This document shows positions 11,101 to 26,100 of a stretch of 64,000 nucleotides of DNA, in pieces. The position numbers and the translations under genes are program-made. Numbering within the stretch: position 1 is the first letter of the stretch; every line of letters starts with the position of its first letter. This stretch comes from Beroe forskalii (taxonomy: Eukaryota > Ctenophora > Nuda > Beroida > Beroidae): contig WFMF01000460.1 in assembly GCA_011033025.1 (NCBI GenBank), forward strand, positions 1-64,000, written 5' to 3'. Below the pieces are notes generated by a model. The model did no database searches, was not told the DNA's origin, and worked only from the letters and a program-made list of their open reading frames with translations.

Positions 11101-14100
11101 CTACACATCCTTATAGCTGAATTTTATAGAATTAAAGATGATTTCTGATAGTTAGTCGCAATGAGGATTTTATACGTCGCAGTTGCCAGCGGTATTCGTA
11201 AAAAGGAATGTGAGATACTGAATACGTATAACATAGCGTAATCAGGTACACTTTCAATCTTTCAATGGGCTGACATTGCCATTTATCACCCCCTCAGACT
11301 ATCAAATTATCAAATCTTCCTTTCTGCCCAGGAACAAGTACCACAACACGGTGACGGAGGCTCTGTCTGCCCTCACGTCTCTCTGTCTACTCCTGCCCTG
11401 GCCCAGGTTCAAGAAGTTGCTTCACAGGTCCCTCAAGGAGCTGACTGCCAATGTGGAGGACAAGGTCCTCGTCAAGGTGGTCGGAGCTATTCTAGCAGGT
11501 AAATGTTCTAGCAGGTAGATATTCTTGCTGTTCTAGCAGGTAAATAATCTAGCTGTTCTAGCAGGTATATGTTCTAGCTATCCTGGCGAGTAAATATTCT
11601 AGCTATTCTAGCAGGTAAACGTTCCAGCAGGTATATGTTCTAGCTAATCTAGCCGGTAAATATTGTAGCTGTTCTAGCAGGTAAATAATCTTGCTGTTCT
11701 AGCAGGTAAATATTCTAGCAGGTAGATGTGTAGATATTCTTGCTGTCCTAGCAGGTAAATATTCTAGCTATTCTAGCAGGTAAATATTCTAGCTATTGTA
11801 GCAGGTAAATATTCTAGCTATTCCAGCTAAAATCGCTACTTTATGAATACTTTATGAAGACTTTCTGATAAATTCTGATTTCCTCTAATTTGGAAATTTG
11901 CGGCAAAATAAGATGCAGCTTTTAATACGTCATAAAAACTTTAAACATCCTTCTACGTTCAATGTCATCATCAATAATTCCTCAGTTTGTACTTTGTTAA
12001 TTTAATATTTGTTGTGTCGTAAGTTTTATAACCCCGCTGACTTGCCCCTCCTCCCCCACCGCCCCCTGCACTTGAATAACCTTTAACACAATACCTTCAC
12101 ACTCCATGTTTTCAAGAACAATAACACTACTATATGATAGGGGGGGATGAAGCCCAAAAAAAACCAAGCCCCACCCTACTTTTCCGATTCTTGGGCTAGG
12201 TTTTTTTGGTTTTTTTAGGTTTTTTTTGGTTTTTTTTTGGGTTACATTTTAGTAATTTCTGACACCTTTCCAAACGATTTTTAGGTTGAAATTCGATTGT
12301 TTTATGATGTCTACCATGTGACTAGATCCACAGGAGCTTGGTATGTTGCTTAAACGACCTATAACTGTGTAATTAACTAAATATAAATGAATATTTTTAC
12401 TCACCTAATCGTTCTGTAATTGGTCCAATGGGGGTGACAAGTTTGGTATACCGGACAATGGGGGGGGGGAGCCAAAATGCCTCCCCTTAATCTTGGTATA
12501 CATCATGACAGAGTTAACCATACCCAGGCTCGCCCTACACTTGGGCTAACCTCTAATCCCGGGCTCCCCTATACACCGCTCCCCTTAATCTTGGGCATAT
12601 GGCTCCCCCCTACCTTGGGCTTTTGGAATGCCTTGGGTTAACCCCCAAACACGGGAGATTGATAATAGACATGATACAGTCGCAATTTCAGGCTGCACTG
12701 TACTGCGAACACATGGCTTTCAGCCATCTCAATGTCTCTGTGGTTTTATTTATGATTTTTATTGTACTCACTAGCAGGCCCGTTGGGCCTGCTAGAATAA
12801 TATGTAAATGATGGACCTGCTAGAATAATATATAAATGGATACATAGCTCACTCGGCGGCGCTTCGCGCCACCTCGTTCGCAAATTTTGAAAAAAGAACG
12901 GAATATTAAACCTTATGTAGCAATCCAATTATTAACTTAAATGAAATAATGAATTTTATGAAGGAGCAGAGTGCAAAGTAGTTCGGTCAATCTTAGTCGT
13001 GCTAAACCATGTGCGTTTCGTTCCGTTTTGATTGCACGATGATGTTGATTCTGATAACCCCACATCCAGAAACACGCGAGTCCGTGAGTCTGACTCGGAG
13101 GAAATTGATTTTGAGAGGAAATTTTTGGTGGTTTGAGAGGAATTTTTTGTATGAAAATGTTAATTTTAGATTCTGACGGCAGAGGAAAATGTTCATATTT
13201 TTAAGTCAAGTGTCACAAATATGTTTCATTCATGAGCAAAAGGAATATTATGTGATTCTAAATTGAATTTAAAGGCAGATTTCGTATTAAGATGCAAAAA
13301 TTTTCGCCTGCGGCGGGCTGTTGTGATCAAATTTCGTGAATAAATTGGTCTTAGACACAGCCACAGGATGTGTGAACTGTGAAAGTGTGAAGTACATCAA
13401 AAATCTTCGTGTGTGGCGGACTGTTGTTAAATCAAATTATCACTACCAAATTGACTTTACATTACAGGCAGATTCAGATGCTAAAAACCCTAAAAATTTT
13501 CGCCTGCGGCGGGCTGTCGTGATCAAATTATTTTATTCAATTAATCAAGACACAGCCACCTGCCACGGATGTATAGCAATTAGAATTTTCGCTTGCAACA
13601 GGTTATTCCAATCAAATTGTTCATTACCAAATTGACTTAAGAGGCAGATTCAGATGGAAAAAACCCTAAAAATTTTCGCCTGCGGCGGGCTGCTGTGATC
13701 AATTGGCGTCAATAAATTGCTTTCAGACCCAGCCACAGTCGTGAAACTTGAAAAAATTTTCGCCTTTTGCGGACTATTGTAAGCAAATTAGTGATACTGA
13801 ATTGACTTTTGAGGCAGATTTCTTATTACGATACAAAATATTCTAAAAATTTCCGCCTGCGGCGGGCTGTTGTTATCGAATTGCGTTGAAAAAATGATAA
13901 ATTGGACTTAGACACAGCCACAGGAATTAGTGTGAAGCGCATTTAAAATTTCCGCCTGCGGCGGACTGCTGTAATCAAATTATCAATACCAAACTGACTT
14001 TATATTAGAGGCAGATTCAGATGCAAAAACCCTAAAAATTTTCCCCTGTCGTGGGCTGTTGTGATCAAATTGTGTCAATGAATTGGTTTTAGACCCAGCC

Positions 14101-17100
14101 ACAGATGTGGAACATACAAAGTTTTCGCCTTTGGCGGACTATTGTAAGCAAATTATTGATACCAAATTGACTTAAGAGGCAGATTCAGATGCAAAAATTC
14201 CTGAAAATTTTCGCCTGCGGCGGGCTGTTGTTATCAAATTATACAGATTCCTTCAAATATGAATGCAAAACACCAAAAATTTTCGCCTGCGGCGGGCTGT
14301 TGTGATTCATTATCCTACTAAATTGGTCCTAGACATAGTTTTTGATGTGAAACTTTAAAAATTTTCGCCTGCGGCGCTCAGAAAAATCAGTAAGTACTAA
14401 AAACTAGAATTACAAATGAACAATATTGTCGTATTATTGTTCCTTGTATTTATTTGTGGTCTTTTTTGCGAGCGAAGCGAGCAGGTCACAGAAATAATGA
14501 AAAATTGGTCTCAGAGGAAATTCAAAATTTTCTGGATGTGGGCTGATAACTGATAGTGATTCTCATACTGACTTACTGTCATTGGACAACTTTGTTTTGA
14601 TCACATTGATCCAGGCCAGGAATGGTCTTCGTAGTTCGTAATCTGCTAATTTATCCAACTCGGTTAAATAGAACTTTTGTAAACCTTAAATTGATCTTTA
14701 CGGCTAATTTAAAAACTACATTTACGCCGACTGAGCATTGATTATCGGCCGACCTCTACCGCAGTTCTTTTTGAAAACCATCTATCTGGATTATCCTCCT
14801 TTATTCGAGTTGTGTCCATCTTGAGATCTTGAATTTGAAGTAAAAAGAATGTCAAATGTTCAAAAACTGCAGCACAACATTTAACAGTAGTAGCGTAATA
14901 GAAAGCACTCTCAAAGAACTGATTATCATCTGCACGTGCGAAAATTGGTTTCCATAGCAACGGCGCCTCATTTCTCCCTTTTGCCTTTGTTTCTCTTGAT
15001 ATTTACTTGGCAAGCTCAAATTTAATGGTGTGCGCCCGCACAGACAAACATTATTCACGTGTGAATTTACTTTATATATAAGACGAGAAAACCCGTTGGG
15101 TTTTCTCTTTAATTGGACGTATATATTCAGTTGGACGTACAGTAAATTGAACGAAGTCATTCTGCAATTTTTTGTTACTGGGGGTAGGGGTGCAACGTTA
15201 CGAAATTACGAAATATTTACATAGGATTTGAATATGAATCAAAATATATTGCAGATTTTGCGATTTAATGTCAATTGTCAAGGACACATAACAGTAAATA
15301 AGAAGAACTCAAGAACAATGGTTTTATAATCCAAAGTTCTGATTCGGAGAAAAGATGGGCAACAAATTTGAATCCAATCTCATTGAAATCAAAATTGTAC
15401 GCATTTTCATCTGTTTTTAACCCACTCCTAACTTTAATTGGACGTATAGTCAGGTTGACGTACAATAAATTGAACGAAGTCATTGATGCAATTTTTTGTT
15501 GCTGGGGGTAGGGGTGCAACGTAACGAAATTACAAAATATTTACATAAGATTTGAATATAAATAAAAATGTTGCAGATTTTGCGATTGTAAATTAATGTC
15601 GAGGACACAACATTAAATAAGAAGAACTCAAGAACAATGACCGTTTTCTAATCCAAACTTCAGATTCGGAGAAAAGATGGGTAACAAATTTGAATCCACG
15701 CTCATTGAAATCAAAATTGTCCGCATTTTCATCTGTTTAGAACCTACTTCTAACTTGAGTAATTATAAATTCCTCCTTCTGTCAAATCCCCGCAGCAAAC
15801 AATCGAAGCTACAAATATCTTCATACGAAACAATTATCGCTGATTTTCACAATGGAACAAATTGTTCAACTCTTACCTTTTCTCCTACAATAGTGATTAG
15901 AGTTGATATATGCTTCTGTTGTAAACTTTTTACCAAACTCGAAAATTCCATTGAGAACATAAATACGTAAATTATGACTTTAAACAGTTGAAACGTTTCC
16001 AAAGTACACAGTAACGAAATGGCAGATGCTTCGTTGAAATGCACGTGCAGTTTAGCGCGCGCAATCACCAATCACCATAGCAACGCGCGCAACTGGTGAA
16101 TTTAACCTAGAACTCGATCTTCTTTTTAGGGTGGATTTTTCGGACTTTCGACGTTATTTACGAAAAAACTAAAGCCTAAATCAAAATTCTGGCCATGCTA
16201 TCTTTTAAGTTTATCCATTTTCTACCGCCTTGCGAAAAATCGCGGCTTTTTAGCTCCTTTTGTGTCAGTTATTCAAGAACAAACGTAGAAGTGCCTCTTT
16301 CCTTTATATTAAAGACGAGAAAACCCGTTGGGTTTTCTCTTTAATTGGACGTATATATTCAGTTGGACGTACAATAAATTGAACGAAGTCATAAATGCAA
16401 TTTTTTGTAAATTGGGGTAGGGGTGCAGTGTAACGAAATTACGAAATATTTACATAGGATTTGAATATGAATCAAAATATAGTGCAGATTTTGCGATTTA
16501 ATGTCAATTGTCAAGGACACATAACAGTAAATAAGAAGAACTCAAGAACAATGGTTTTATAATCCAAAGTTCTGATTCGGAGAAAAGATGGGCAACAAAT
16601 TTGAATCCAATCTCATTGAAATCAAAATTGTACGCATTTTCATCTGTTTTTAACCCACTCCTAACTTTAATTGGACGTATAGTCAGTTGTACGTACAATA
16701 AATTGAACGAAGTCATTGATGCAATTTTTTGTTGCTGGGGTAGGGGTGCAACGTAACGAAATTACAAAATATTTACATAGGATTTGAATATAAATAAAAA
16801 TGTTGCATATTTTGCGATTGTAAATTAATGTCGAGGACACAACATTAAATAAGAAGAACTCAAGAACAATGACCGTTTTCTAATCCAAAGTTCAGATTCG
16901 GAGAAAAGATGGGTATCAAATTTGAATCCAAGCTCATTGAAATAAAAATTGTCCGCATTTTGTTCTGTTTAGAACCCACTTCTAACTTGAGTAATTATAA
17001 ATTCCTCCTTCTGTCGAATCCTCACAGCCAACCATCGAAACTACAAATATCTTCATACGAAACAATTATCGCTGATTTTCACAATGGAACAAATTGTTCA

Positions 17101-20100
17101 ACTCTTACCTTTTCTCCTACAATAGTGATTAGAATTGATATGCTTCTGTCGTAAATTTTTTACCAAACTCGAAAATTCCATTGAGAGCGTAAATACGTAA
17201 ATTATGACTTTAAACAGTTGAAACGTTTCCAAAGTACAAAGTAACGAAATGGCAGATGCTTCGTTAAAATGCACGTGCAGTTTAGCGCGCGCAATCACCA
17301 ATAACCATAGCAACGCGCGCAACTGGTGAATTAAACCTAGAACGCGATCTTCTTTTTAGGGTGAATTTTTCGGACTTTCGACGTTATTTACGAAAAATCT
17401 AAAGCCTAAATCAAAATTCTAGCCATGCTATCTTTTAAGTTTATCCATTTTCTACCGCCTTGCGAAAAATCGCGGCTTTTTAGCTCCTTTTGTGTCAGTT
17501 ATTCAAGAACAAACGTAGAAGTGCCTCTTTCCTTTATATTAAAGATTATATTTGTTTCAAAGCCCTTAGTGGTGCCCCACCGTGGGTTTCAATCGAATCG
17601 GGATCAGCCATACCAGACCAACCCTTATCGTGGGCTATACCGCATATGGCTCCACCCTACCTTGGGCTTCTGCAATGTCTTGGGCTAACCCCCAAACACG
17701 GGATCCACCATACCAGACCAACCCTTATCCTGGGCTATACCGCATATGGCTCCACCCTACCTTGGGCTTCTGCAATGTCTTGGGCTAACCCCCAAACACG
17801 GGATCCACCATACCAGACCAACCCTTATCCTGGGCATGGGACTACACGGCCCCCCCTAAGGGGGGGGCCAGGCCCCCCCTAGTTTTCAAAAGGCCCCCTG
17901 TAGAAAAATCTTAGGGGGGGCCTTGGCCCTACCTAAGATTTTCTCAAAAAATTGAGCATAGAATGGAGGTCAAAATTTAGTTCATTAGACAGAAATTTTC
18001 CTGAAATTCACCCTTTTTCAGAGTAAAATCAATGAATAAAACATTATTTTAGTACTATTTTTAAGCAAAATAGTAAAAATTATGGCTATGAGAAATGAAA
18101 ATTTGCCTATGTAAATTTTGGCCCCCCGTAGTTTTCAAAAGGCCCCCCCTAGAAAAAATCTAGGGGGGGCCTTGGCCCCCACTAGCTCGAAAAAGTGTGT
18201 AATGGCATGATCCTGGGCTATACCGCGTATGGCTCCACACTACTTTGGGCTTCTACAATGCCTTGGGCTAACCCCCAAACACGGGATCCACCATACCAGA
18301 CCAACCCTTATCCTGGGCTATACCGCATATGGTTCCACCCTACCTTGGGCTCCCCCTCCCTTTAAATATGGGCTCCCCTCCGTTATATTGGGCCACACCA
18401 TTCACTCAACCCATGCCCTCTCCCCCTAGTTTGGGCTCTCCCATGATCAAAACCCGGACTACCCCTGTATTAATTCGGGCTCCCTCATGATAACTCGGGC
18501 TAACCCCCTTCTAACTCGGGCTCCTCCCGTAATAACTCAGGCTCCCCCTTATTAACTCGCCCCCCCATATAAACTTGGGCTCTCCCGTATTAACTCGGGC
18601 TCTCCCGTACTAACTCGGGCTCTCCCGTACTAACTTGGGCTCTCCCGTACTAACTCGGGCTCTCCCGTACTAACTTGGGCTCTCCCATACTAACTTGGGC
18701 TCCCCCGTACTAACTCGGGCTCTCCCGTACTAACTTGGGCTCTCCCGTACTATCTGGGGCTCCCCTCATACTAACTCGGGCTCCCCCAAGCCAAAAGTGG
18801 TCCCTTTATGACCATTGGCTGACTTCGTGCTGAACCTTGGCTGTCCCTTAATAACAGCTGAGTGAGTGATTATCTGATGTCTTGATTGTCCTCACTCAAC
18901 TTCATCCCTCAAAAGTCTTTTGATCCCATAGTAGCACTAGCATGGCGACCCACTGCTTAACCTTGTCTAACAGCTAACTCCTGGCTCCTTCTGACCATTA
19001 CCTGATATTGGAGAATCATAGGTGACCGGCTCCCCGGCGACCCTTGACTATCTTTTGACATGGTGACTTTTCCGGTGCAAAACACCTTGTTAATCTCAGA
19101 TGACACTAGTCTGAACTTTATCAGCCATCAGCAAACCAGTGATCCCTGAGAAGCCCCCTGGTTCACTAGCACTTGGCAGTTTGCAGGGCCCCTATGTCCT
19201 TATTTCAGCACCAAGTGGCCTCCTGGACTGGTGATTCAAGTCTGACCCCCATTCAAGTCTGACCCCCATTAACCCCATGCTGATCCATACTGGCTGACCC
19301 TCGGCAACTCTTGAGCAGTGCTTCGCTGAAAGTTCACCAAAACAATGCCTTGACGTACTGATTATGTCTGATTTCACAACACTACTTTATACAATCAAAT
19401 TTGAGACCTGAAGATGTCGTAGAACGACGAAATTGATTGTCATTAAAGAACCACATCGTTTACATTTGTATCTGTACCATTGAGTCAAAAGAGAATTAAT
19501 AAATTACTCATCAACTGATTATGTCATATAAAACACCATAAATCATCCAAAACATCGATTAAAACTGACGAATATTGTTTGAAACTATAGTGATATAAAT
19601 AACAACACATTAATAGCATCAACATTCCATATTGGCATGAAAAATTCAAAATTTTGAAAAAAACCTAACCCAAAAAAAAACAAAAAAACCCAAAAAAAAC
19701 CAAGGCCCACCCTACTTTTCCGATTCTTGGGCTAGGTTTTTTGGGTTTTTTTGGTTTTTTTTGGGCTTCATCCCCCCCATGATATGCTGAAAATATCAAA
19801 TTTACTACATTTCACCCTGAAAATAAAGATTTATCTTTAGCTCTTTAGTAAGAGCGAAAATATGGATTAGAATTGTCCATTATCCACTGTTAATCCTCAA
19901 ATTGTCCGTCCTCAGAATAGTCCATCCTCAGAAGTGCCACTGGGTGCAGTGTTGCCTGTAATTGATGATTCCATGCCCTCCCTCTTCTCTGAGTTCCAAT
20001 CCCGAGACCACGAAGCCATCTGGACAGTGGAAGGCCACGTTCCAATGACCGCGTCCGTTGCCATTAGAACTCATATATTCAGTGCTGTTATGGCACTGCA

Positions 20101-23100
20101 TGTCCACGTTTATTATCCCGTAGCCGCTTTGTTCACGGCCTGCCACAATGTTGAATCCGTAGTGGTCCTCCGTCGTACATGTCCTCTTCGGGTTCCTGGC
20201 CCCGTTTTCATTCCTGGTAAAAGGTATCTCGTCCCCGAAGCCACAGTCCATGTACACCTCGATCAGCCCCCGTCGGCTCTGTTCACGCCACTGCAGGCCT
20301 TCAACCGCGTGATTTTCTGGACAGATTTTCTGGATGGTATGGCCCCTGAAATTGCCATTTGACCACGATGTCCAAGTCCATGTCCTATCTGTAACGGGTG
20401 GTGATACTGGAATTTTCGATGGCACCAGTTGGTGACAGCGGGCCCTGAAGTTGATTATTCCGTAGCCACCTTGCTCACGCACCTCCAAACCAGTCACTAC
20501 TGAGTTGTCATTGCACAGGCTGGCAGAGTTCCAGTTCCCATTGTAGTTCCCGTTGGATACCTTACGAGACCCGGAACCGTAGCAGAACATCAGGATGTTG
20601 ATGATGCCCCGTTTACTCTGCTCCCGTCCCCTGATCCCACTGAAACCGTTCAGCTTGCCTGTGTCCTCGCAGTCTATCTTCTCGTTGTCTGCTCCGTTGG
20701 GATTTGCGGTGAAGTCCACATGGTAATCGCCGCAGTCCATCTTGACCTCCACCAAGCCACGCCCGCCTTGTTCTCTCCACTGTAGCGCTGTGGTGTGTTG
20801 GTCGGTCGGACACAGGCGTTTGATGGTGTGACCTCTATGGTTCGCGTTAGACCAACTTGCCCAGTGCTCGTTGCCGTTGGGGATGGGCTTGCTGCACTCC
20901 CTCACGAAGGTTTCGTTGTTGGTGACCAGTCTCTCCTGGAGCTGTGTTTTGTCTGCCTCGTGCATCCCTTCTCCCCTGATCTCCATAGCGCTAAATGTCA
21001 GGGTGGAGCCCTGAACAATGAGGGAGGAGATCAGGTCGTAGAGCTGGAGGGAGCAGAGTCCCTGGTCGTAGGCCACTGCGTAGACAGAGGGGGTCTGTCT
21101 GCCGGTGACGCTGGTAGCTCCTGTCACCATCTCATCCAGCACGTCTAACGCTCCTCTGCAGTTGTAGTCCCCATCTCCCAGAACGTCGCTGGCCCAGTCC
21201 CTGGCCCATTCGGTGTCCTCGATGAGACCTGGGTGGTCAGGGTGGCTGGACTTTTGGAGCACGTCTATGTCATACCGGCTGGCTGCTGACCTGATCTTGT
21301 TGATGTACTCGTTGTACCTGGCCTCAAAGAACCCCACTTGCACCTCCTCGTACACCTCGTTGACAGCGTCTTCAATGTCCTCCAAGAAATCTACGATATC
21401 GTCCAGCTTTGCCATTATATCCGCATTGCTTGGGTCAGGGTCCCCTGACGAACAGTCGATGTTGTCCGCTATTGAGTTGCAGGCGGCTCCTACTGCACTT
21501 CCTGCTATCGCCACTACGCACCCAACTCCAAAGGTGGCTGCGCAGGTAACGCCGCCGATTCCCCCTGCTATGGCGCCACCGGCTGCACAGGTGGCTGAGA
21601 CTGTAGAGGTGGCTGTCTCGCAGCTAGCATCGACTGGTTTAGCCACCAAGACGCTCAAAACTACGAGCCATATCAAACACTCTGATTTCTTCATCCTAGC
21701 TTTCTGAGAATACATCGAGTTATTGTGATGAGGTTAAATTACGTAATATTTTTCCTCAGAGGGGCCGGGGGTGAGGCATGATCAAAGTTGATAAATTAGT
21801 TTATCATCATGTAAAAAGTACAAATCTTTGGATCAAAACTCATAGAGACTAGAAGACTAGATAGGTGAACTAGATAGGTAAAGGGACAATATAACTTTGT
21901 AACTATTCGGGTGAACACGTCAATTGAAAGATTTAAGGTTTCATGTCAGAGAGGGTAAAACAACAAGTATGGATAAGTGAAACATATCAATGAGAAATTG
22001 CAGGTGATAAAACTAGAAGTGAGATATCATCGGAAAAACCGTATTCTAATAATCAACTGACTAGCCACACAAAGTAACGTGGGAGTATTGCAAGGAGGAG
22101 ATCAGGAGAAGGAGACAATGCCTCGCCAGCAGACAGTTCAGTGACCGCATCCCAATTAGGGGGTGGGAACAAAGGCTAGATTGGTTGGAACGTGTTATTG
22201 GAATTTAATGTGGCTAACTCAATGTCGGTTGAGGCAAATTATCTAGCTGAAGGGGGATAACAATAGGATACTTCTGTTACTCTAGTAGCCAGCTAAAGTT
22301 GAGTAGGCCTTTCATTATGTAGAGAATTTATCATCGGGGCTCAACTGACGCTAAGTTAGCCACATCAAGTTCCAGTTACACGTGTCCCAACCAATCTAGC
22401 CTTGTAGCCTTGTTCCCACTAATTGGGGTGCGTTCACTGAGCTGTCTGCAGGCAGACAGCTCCTCCACCCCCCCATCTCTCCTTGTACTGCTCCCACGCT
22501 ACTCGGTGTGGCTTCCTGGTTATGGAATGTTGCTTCGTCTGAGCCCACAAACAAGGTCTCTACGATCTTCCTAGCCTAAGTTACAGAATTCTGAGCATGT
22601 GCCAGTGCATCAACTAATCAATGAAAAATGGCCGCGGTCGCCTATTTGCAACAATTTAAAAGTTGCTACCCCCTCGAAGTTTTTGTTAATCATGTTAACC
22701 AACAAATTCCGATGATGATTCATAAGAAATTTTCTGCACTATGAAAACATGAAAGGCCTACTCAACTTGGGCAAGCTAGTAGCTACTTGCCATAGAGTAT
22801 ATATTGCTATTTCTTAGAAGTAGGATAAGGAATTATTGGAACTATTAGGAAACGCAGAGACCTGGAATTAACTTTAAGGAGGAATAATATCGGAATCGTT
22901 ACTAAACCCTCCAATAATGATCATGTCAAAACTAAATCCTAGTGATGAACTGCGTTTTTCTGAAAGCTTTAGCTAACTACTCTCTTTTTATACCCACGAA
23001 TTGTAAGACTGAATAAAGAAAATTAATTAACAAGTTTAATTGGCCAGACTTTTGCCTTCCCGAATGATAGCAACTGAATCAGACCTAGAGTTGTCAGTGA

Positions 23101-26100
23101 TGAAAAACTAATTAAATTTTCTGGGTAAACCATTGTAAAGAAAGTTGCTTAAAAGAGGTAGGTTCTCTTTGATGTTATTTTCTGGAACGGGTAATAACAG
23201 TCTATGATGTTCTACTTCTTGCAAACACAAAACATGAAAGATGGTTTCATCTTTTATCTTCAATAATCATTGTTCAGATACTTCTTAAACTATGGATTAA
23301 ACACGAGTTCTCTTGGACCTAATTAAAATTCAAGCAGGTCATTTAAGAAAGAGATTATTGTTCCATAGTTAATTAGGTTTCTGCTTTCAAAGCTTAGAAT
23401 GTTTGAACTGCTAAACTTGTAAGAATTTGTGTCTAAACTTTGAAAAGAAGTTCTAAGTTCTTCCTTGATTAACTGATCAATAACAGAATTATGTAACAAT
23501 TTAGTTGAGGCAAATTCATGACTTTATGTGATACCTTAACGGGATGGAACTCTTTACTGGGATGGAACTCTTAACTGGCACTCGCTGGAGTTATTTGCTA
23601 AACTGGACATAGGGGAGGTACCGAACTCGTACCCATCCACAGTCCCCGAGTGTCGTGGGGGCGTATTCCCTCAGTTCACAGAAAATGCGGCAACTTCTGC
23701 CCTCGAGTAGAATTCTGGGGATCGAACTTTCAATGACATACCCATGTTAACGTTTGATGATGACGTCATATTGAAATTTTATGGGGTGCAAAAATTATTG
23801 GTAAAATAGCCAAATTCCGTTCCACATGAATATTTTTCGTTAGTATATTTTAGTATTTTCACCGAAATTCCGCAACTTCCCAGGATTCCACGAGGAGGTC
23901 CTGCCCTCGAGTAAGGTACTCCGGAACATAACCTCGGAGATCCTACCCCAACTCCTGAAGCTGCTGACAAAGGAGAGTGCTATGCCGGACAGAACCAACA
24001 AAATGTCTATCACTTACGAGCAGGACCAAGTCTCACTACAGGTACTGATCTTACTGACGATGAATGTTTGACACATCTGAGTATTCTGAGGTACCATTTC
24101 CTTTTTATTTACTTATGTAGCTTTTTGATTTGGATGTTTGATAATTGACATGAGTCGCATTGATTGTCGTATTTTTGAACCGTAGTCCCTTGAAGGTTTA
24201 ATTCTCAATTTTTGCGACGAAATTAAACTACGATCTTAGGAGTTTTTTCGATGTAGCAACATACATCTTCAATCTTCATAAATACAGTAACCTGTGATTG
24301 TGTTGATTTCCTCATTTTACGGCTCACGCCGACAATACATTATTACATCACGAAACACGCAAAATAACCACACCGTCCGGCAAATTGCAAATTAGTGAAT
24401 TTCAGATCAGGTTTGTACCAGTGAAATTCTGCTATGTACTTTGTAATTACAGAAAACATAAATTTCATTCGCATTCTCATATTAACAATTAATATAGATC
24501 AAAGTGAAAATGCTGTCTGAAATGATGGTTGTCGCCACCCAATTTCGAAATAAAATATTATGGTCTGAGATCGCTCATTGCGTCACACATATTCAAGAAG
24601 TGTGATTCACTTTATTTGTCGCCCAATGTAAAGTATGATTAAGTCTAATAAAGTGATAGATCACTAATTTTTCCACCCAAAGTGGAGTAATCCCAGCTCC
24701 CTCAGTACCTGACATTCGCTACATTGAGGAGGCTCCCTTGATATGATCGTTTCAACATTCCCAATGTCAGCACTGCCTATGTCAGCATTCCCCATTGCAG
24801 TATTGCCCATGTCAGTTGTTATATCATCAGCTCTCCCACTGCTGCCATTCCCAATGATAAGTGTTGTCTGGGGACTCCACCCTGGGATATCCCTACCATG
24901 ACAGAAGTCAGCTACGAGCTGTCTCAGGGTCACTTTAAACTTCGCCTGGTCAGCAATGACCCTGGCCTCCATCCTCGGACCGTAGTACCCGAAGTTAAAG
25001 AGAGCCTCGGTGTCCCATCCGTGGAAACTGCTGCACTGGACGTGAGTGTCATCGCTGACACCATCACCAGTGCATCTGATGACACCGTCAGCTCGCTGGC
25101 TGATGTACAGACGGTAGGCGTCTATTTCTGGACTCTTGTTCAGTTCCGAGACCAGGTCGTTGTTAAGGCACGTGGTTCTAACGTCTGTTGTGAGAGTGTC
25201 GTAGAAAAGCTGCGGCCACCAATCCTCTGATTCCTGCCCGTAGTAATTGTATTTCTGGAGAAGTGCTTCTGTTAGTGTGGGGACATTGAAATTAAGATCG
25301 GGTCTCTGATCAGCTAGATTTGCCACCTTCTCTGTCAACAGGTTCCTGGCGTCTTGCCATGTTTTAACAATGTTGAGACCGAAATCCACGGAGTTAGCAC
25401 CAGTTTCTTGTGCCGTATTACTGATGATAACCTTGACTTTCTGTTTCCGTCTCTTGTGACCCAGCTCAAAGGGCGAGCACTTCACGATCTCTTCATCTAT
25501 AACTGAGTAGTCCATGCTCTCGCCCCTTTCCCCATCAGAGTAAGGGAAGTCGTAGAACCCCCAACCCCTCTGCTGATCCACATTCCTCACTAAATCCAGG
25601 ACTGGAGCGCTCTTCAGGCACTCCCTCCTCGGCTCCGCCCCAAGACACCCCAGCCTCTCCGCAAAGCCGGCCCTCCTGGAAGCAGTGACCTCGGGTGTTG
25701 CTTCCCAGACGGGGGGAGCTGAGAGGGATATGGCTCGGTGGAAGAGACCGTCTGCCTGCTCTGAGGCCAGGAGACCCAGGATAATGGTGCCTCCCGAACT
25801 CTCGCCCAGGAGAGTCACTGAGTCGGGGTCACCTCCAAAACTGGAGATGTTGTCTCGAACCCAGCGCAGTGCTGTGATAGCATCTCCGATACCAAAATTA
25901 CCACGATTAGTTGGGGTGTGGTGGTTGTGGTTATCAGGATTGTTGCTATGGTTACTAGGATGGTTGTCATGGTTACCAGTGTCTTCACTGTCCCAGATGT
26001 CTGGTGAGGAGAGGAACCCGAGCACATCGAGCCGGTAGTTGATATTGACAGTGACGACCTGCAGTTCTGCCGTGAAATCATTATCTGGGGCATATCCCTT

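Larger units (their letters stand above)
12771..15083 (-). mobile_element. non-autonomous Helitron, family B, carrying an inserted element
   Basis: The 3' end on the minus strand is a hairpin with CCCAACGGG at its core, finishing in CTAG and followed by T. The 5' end is TCTTATATATAAAG. Removing the element at 13059-14542 and one copy of its 8-bp duplication leaves about 0.8 kb matching the copies at 615, 31315 and 48647. Confidence 0.75.

Noticed and set aside
17490..18429. Plus-strand frames with repeated GYTAYGSTLPWA
   Set aside because: They follow the GGGCT tandem repeats and have no domain or splice support.
20795..21707. Plus-strand frames of 117 and 164 codons
   Set aside because: Shadows of the 595-aa minus-strand gene.
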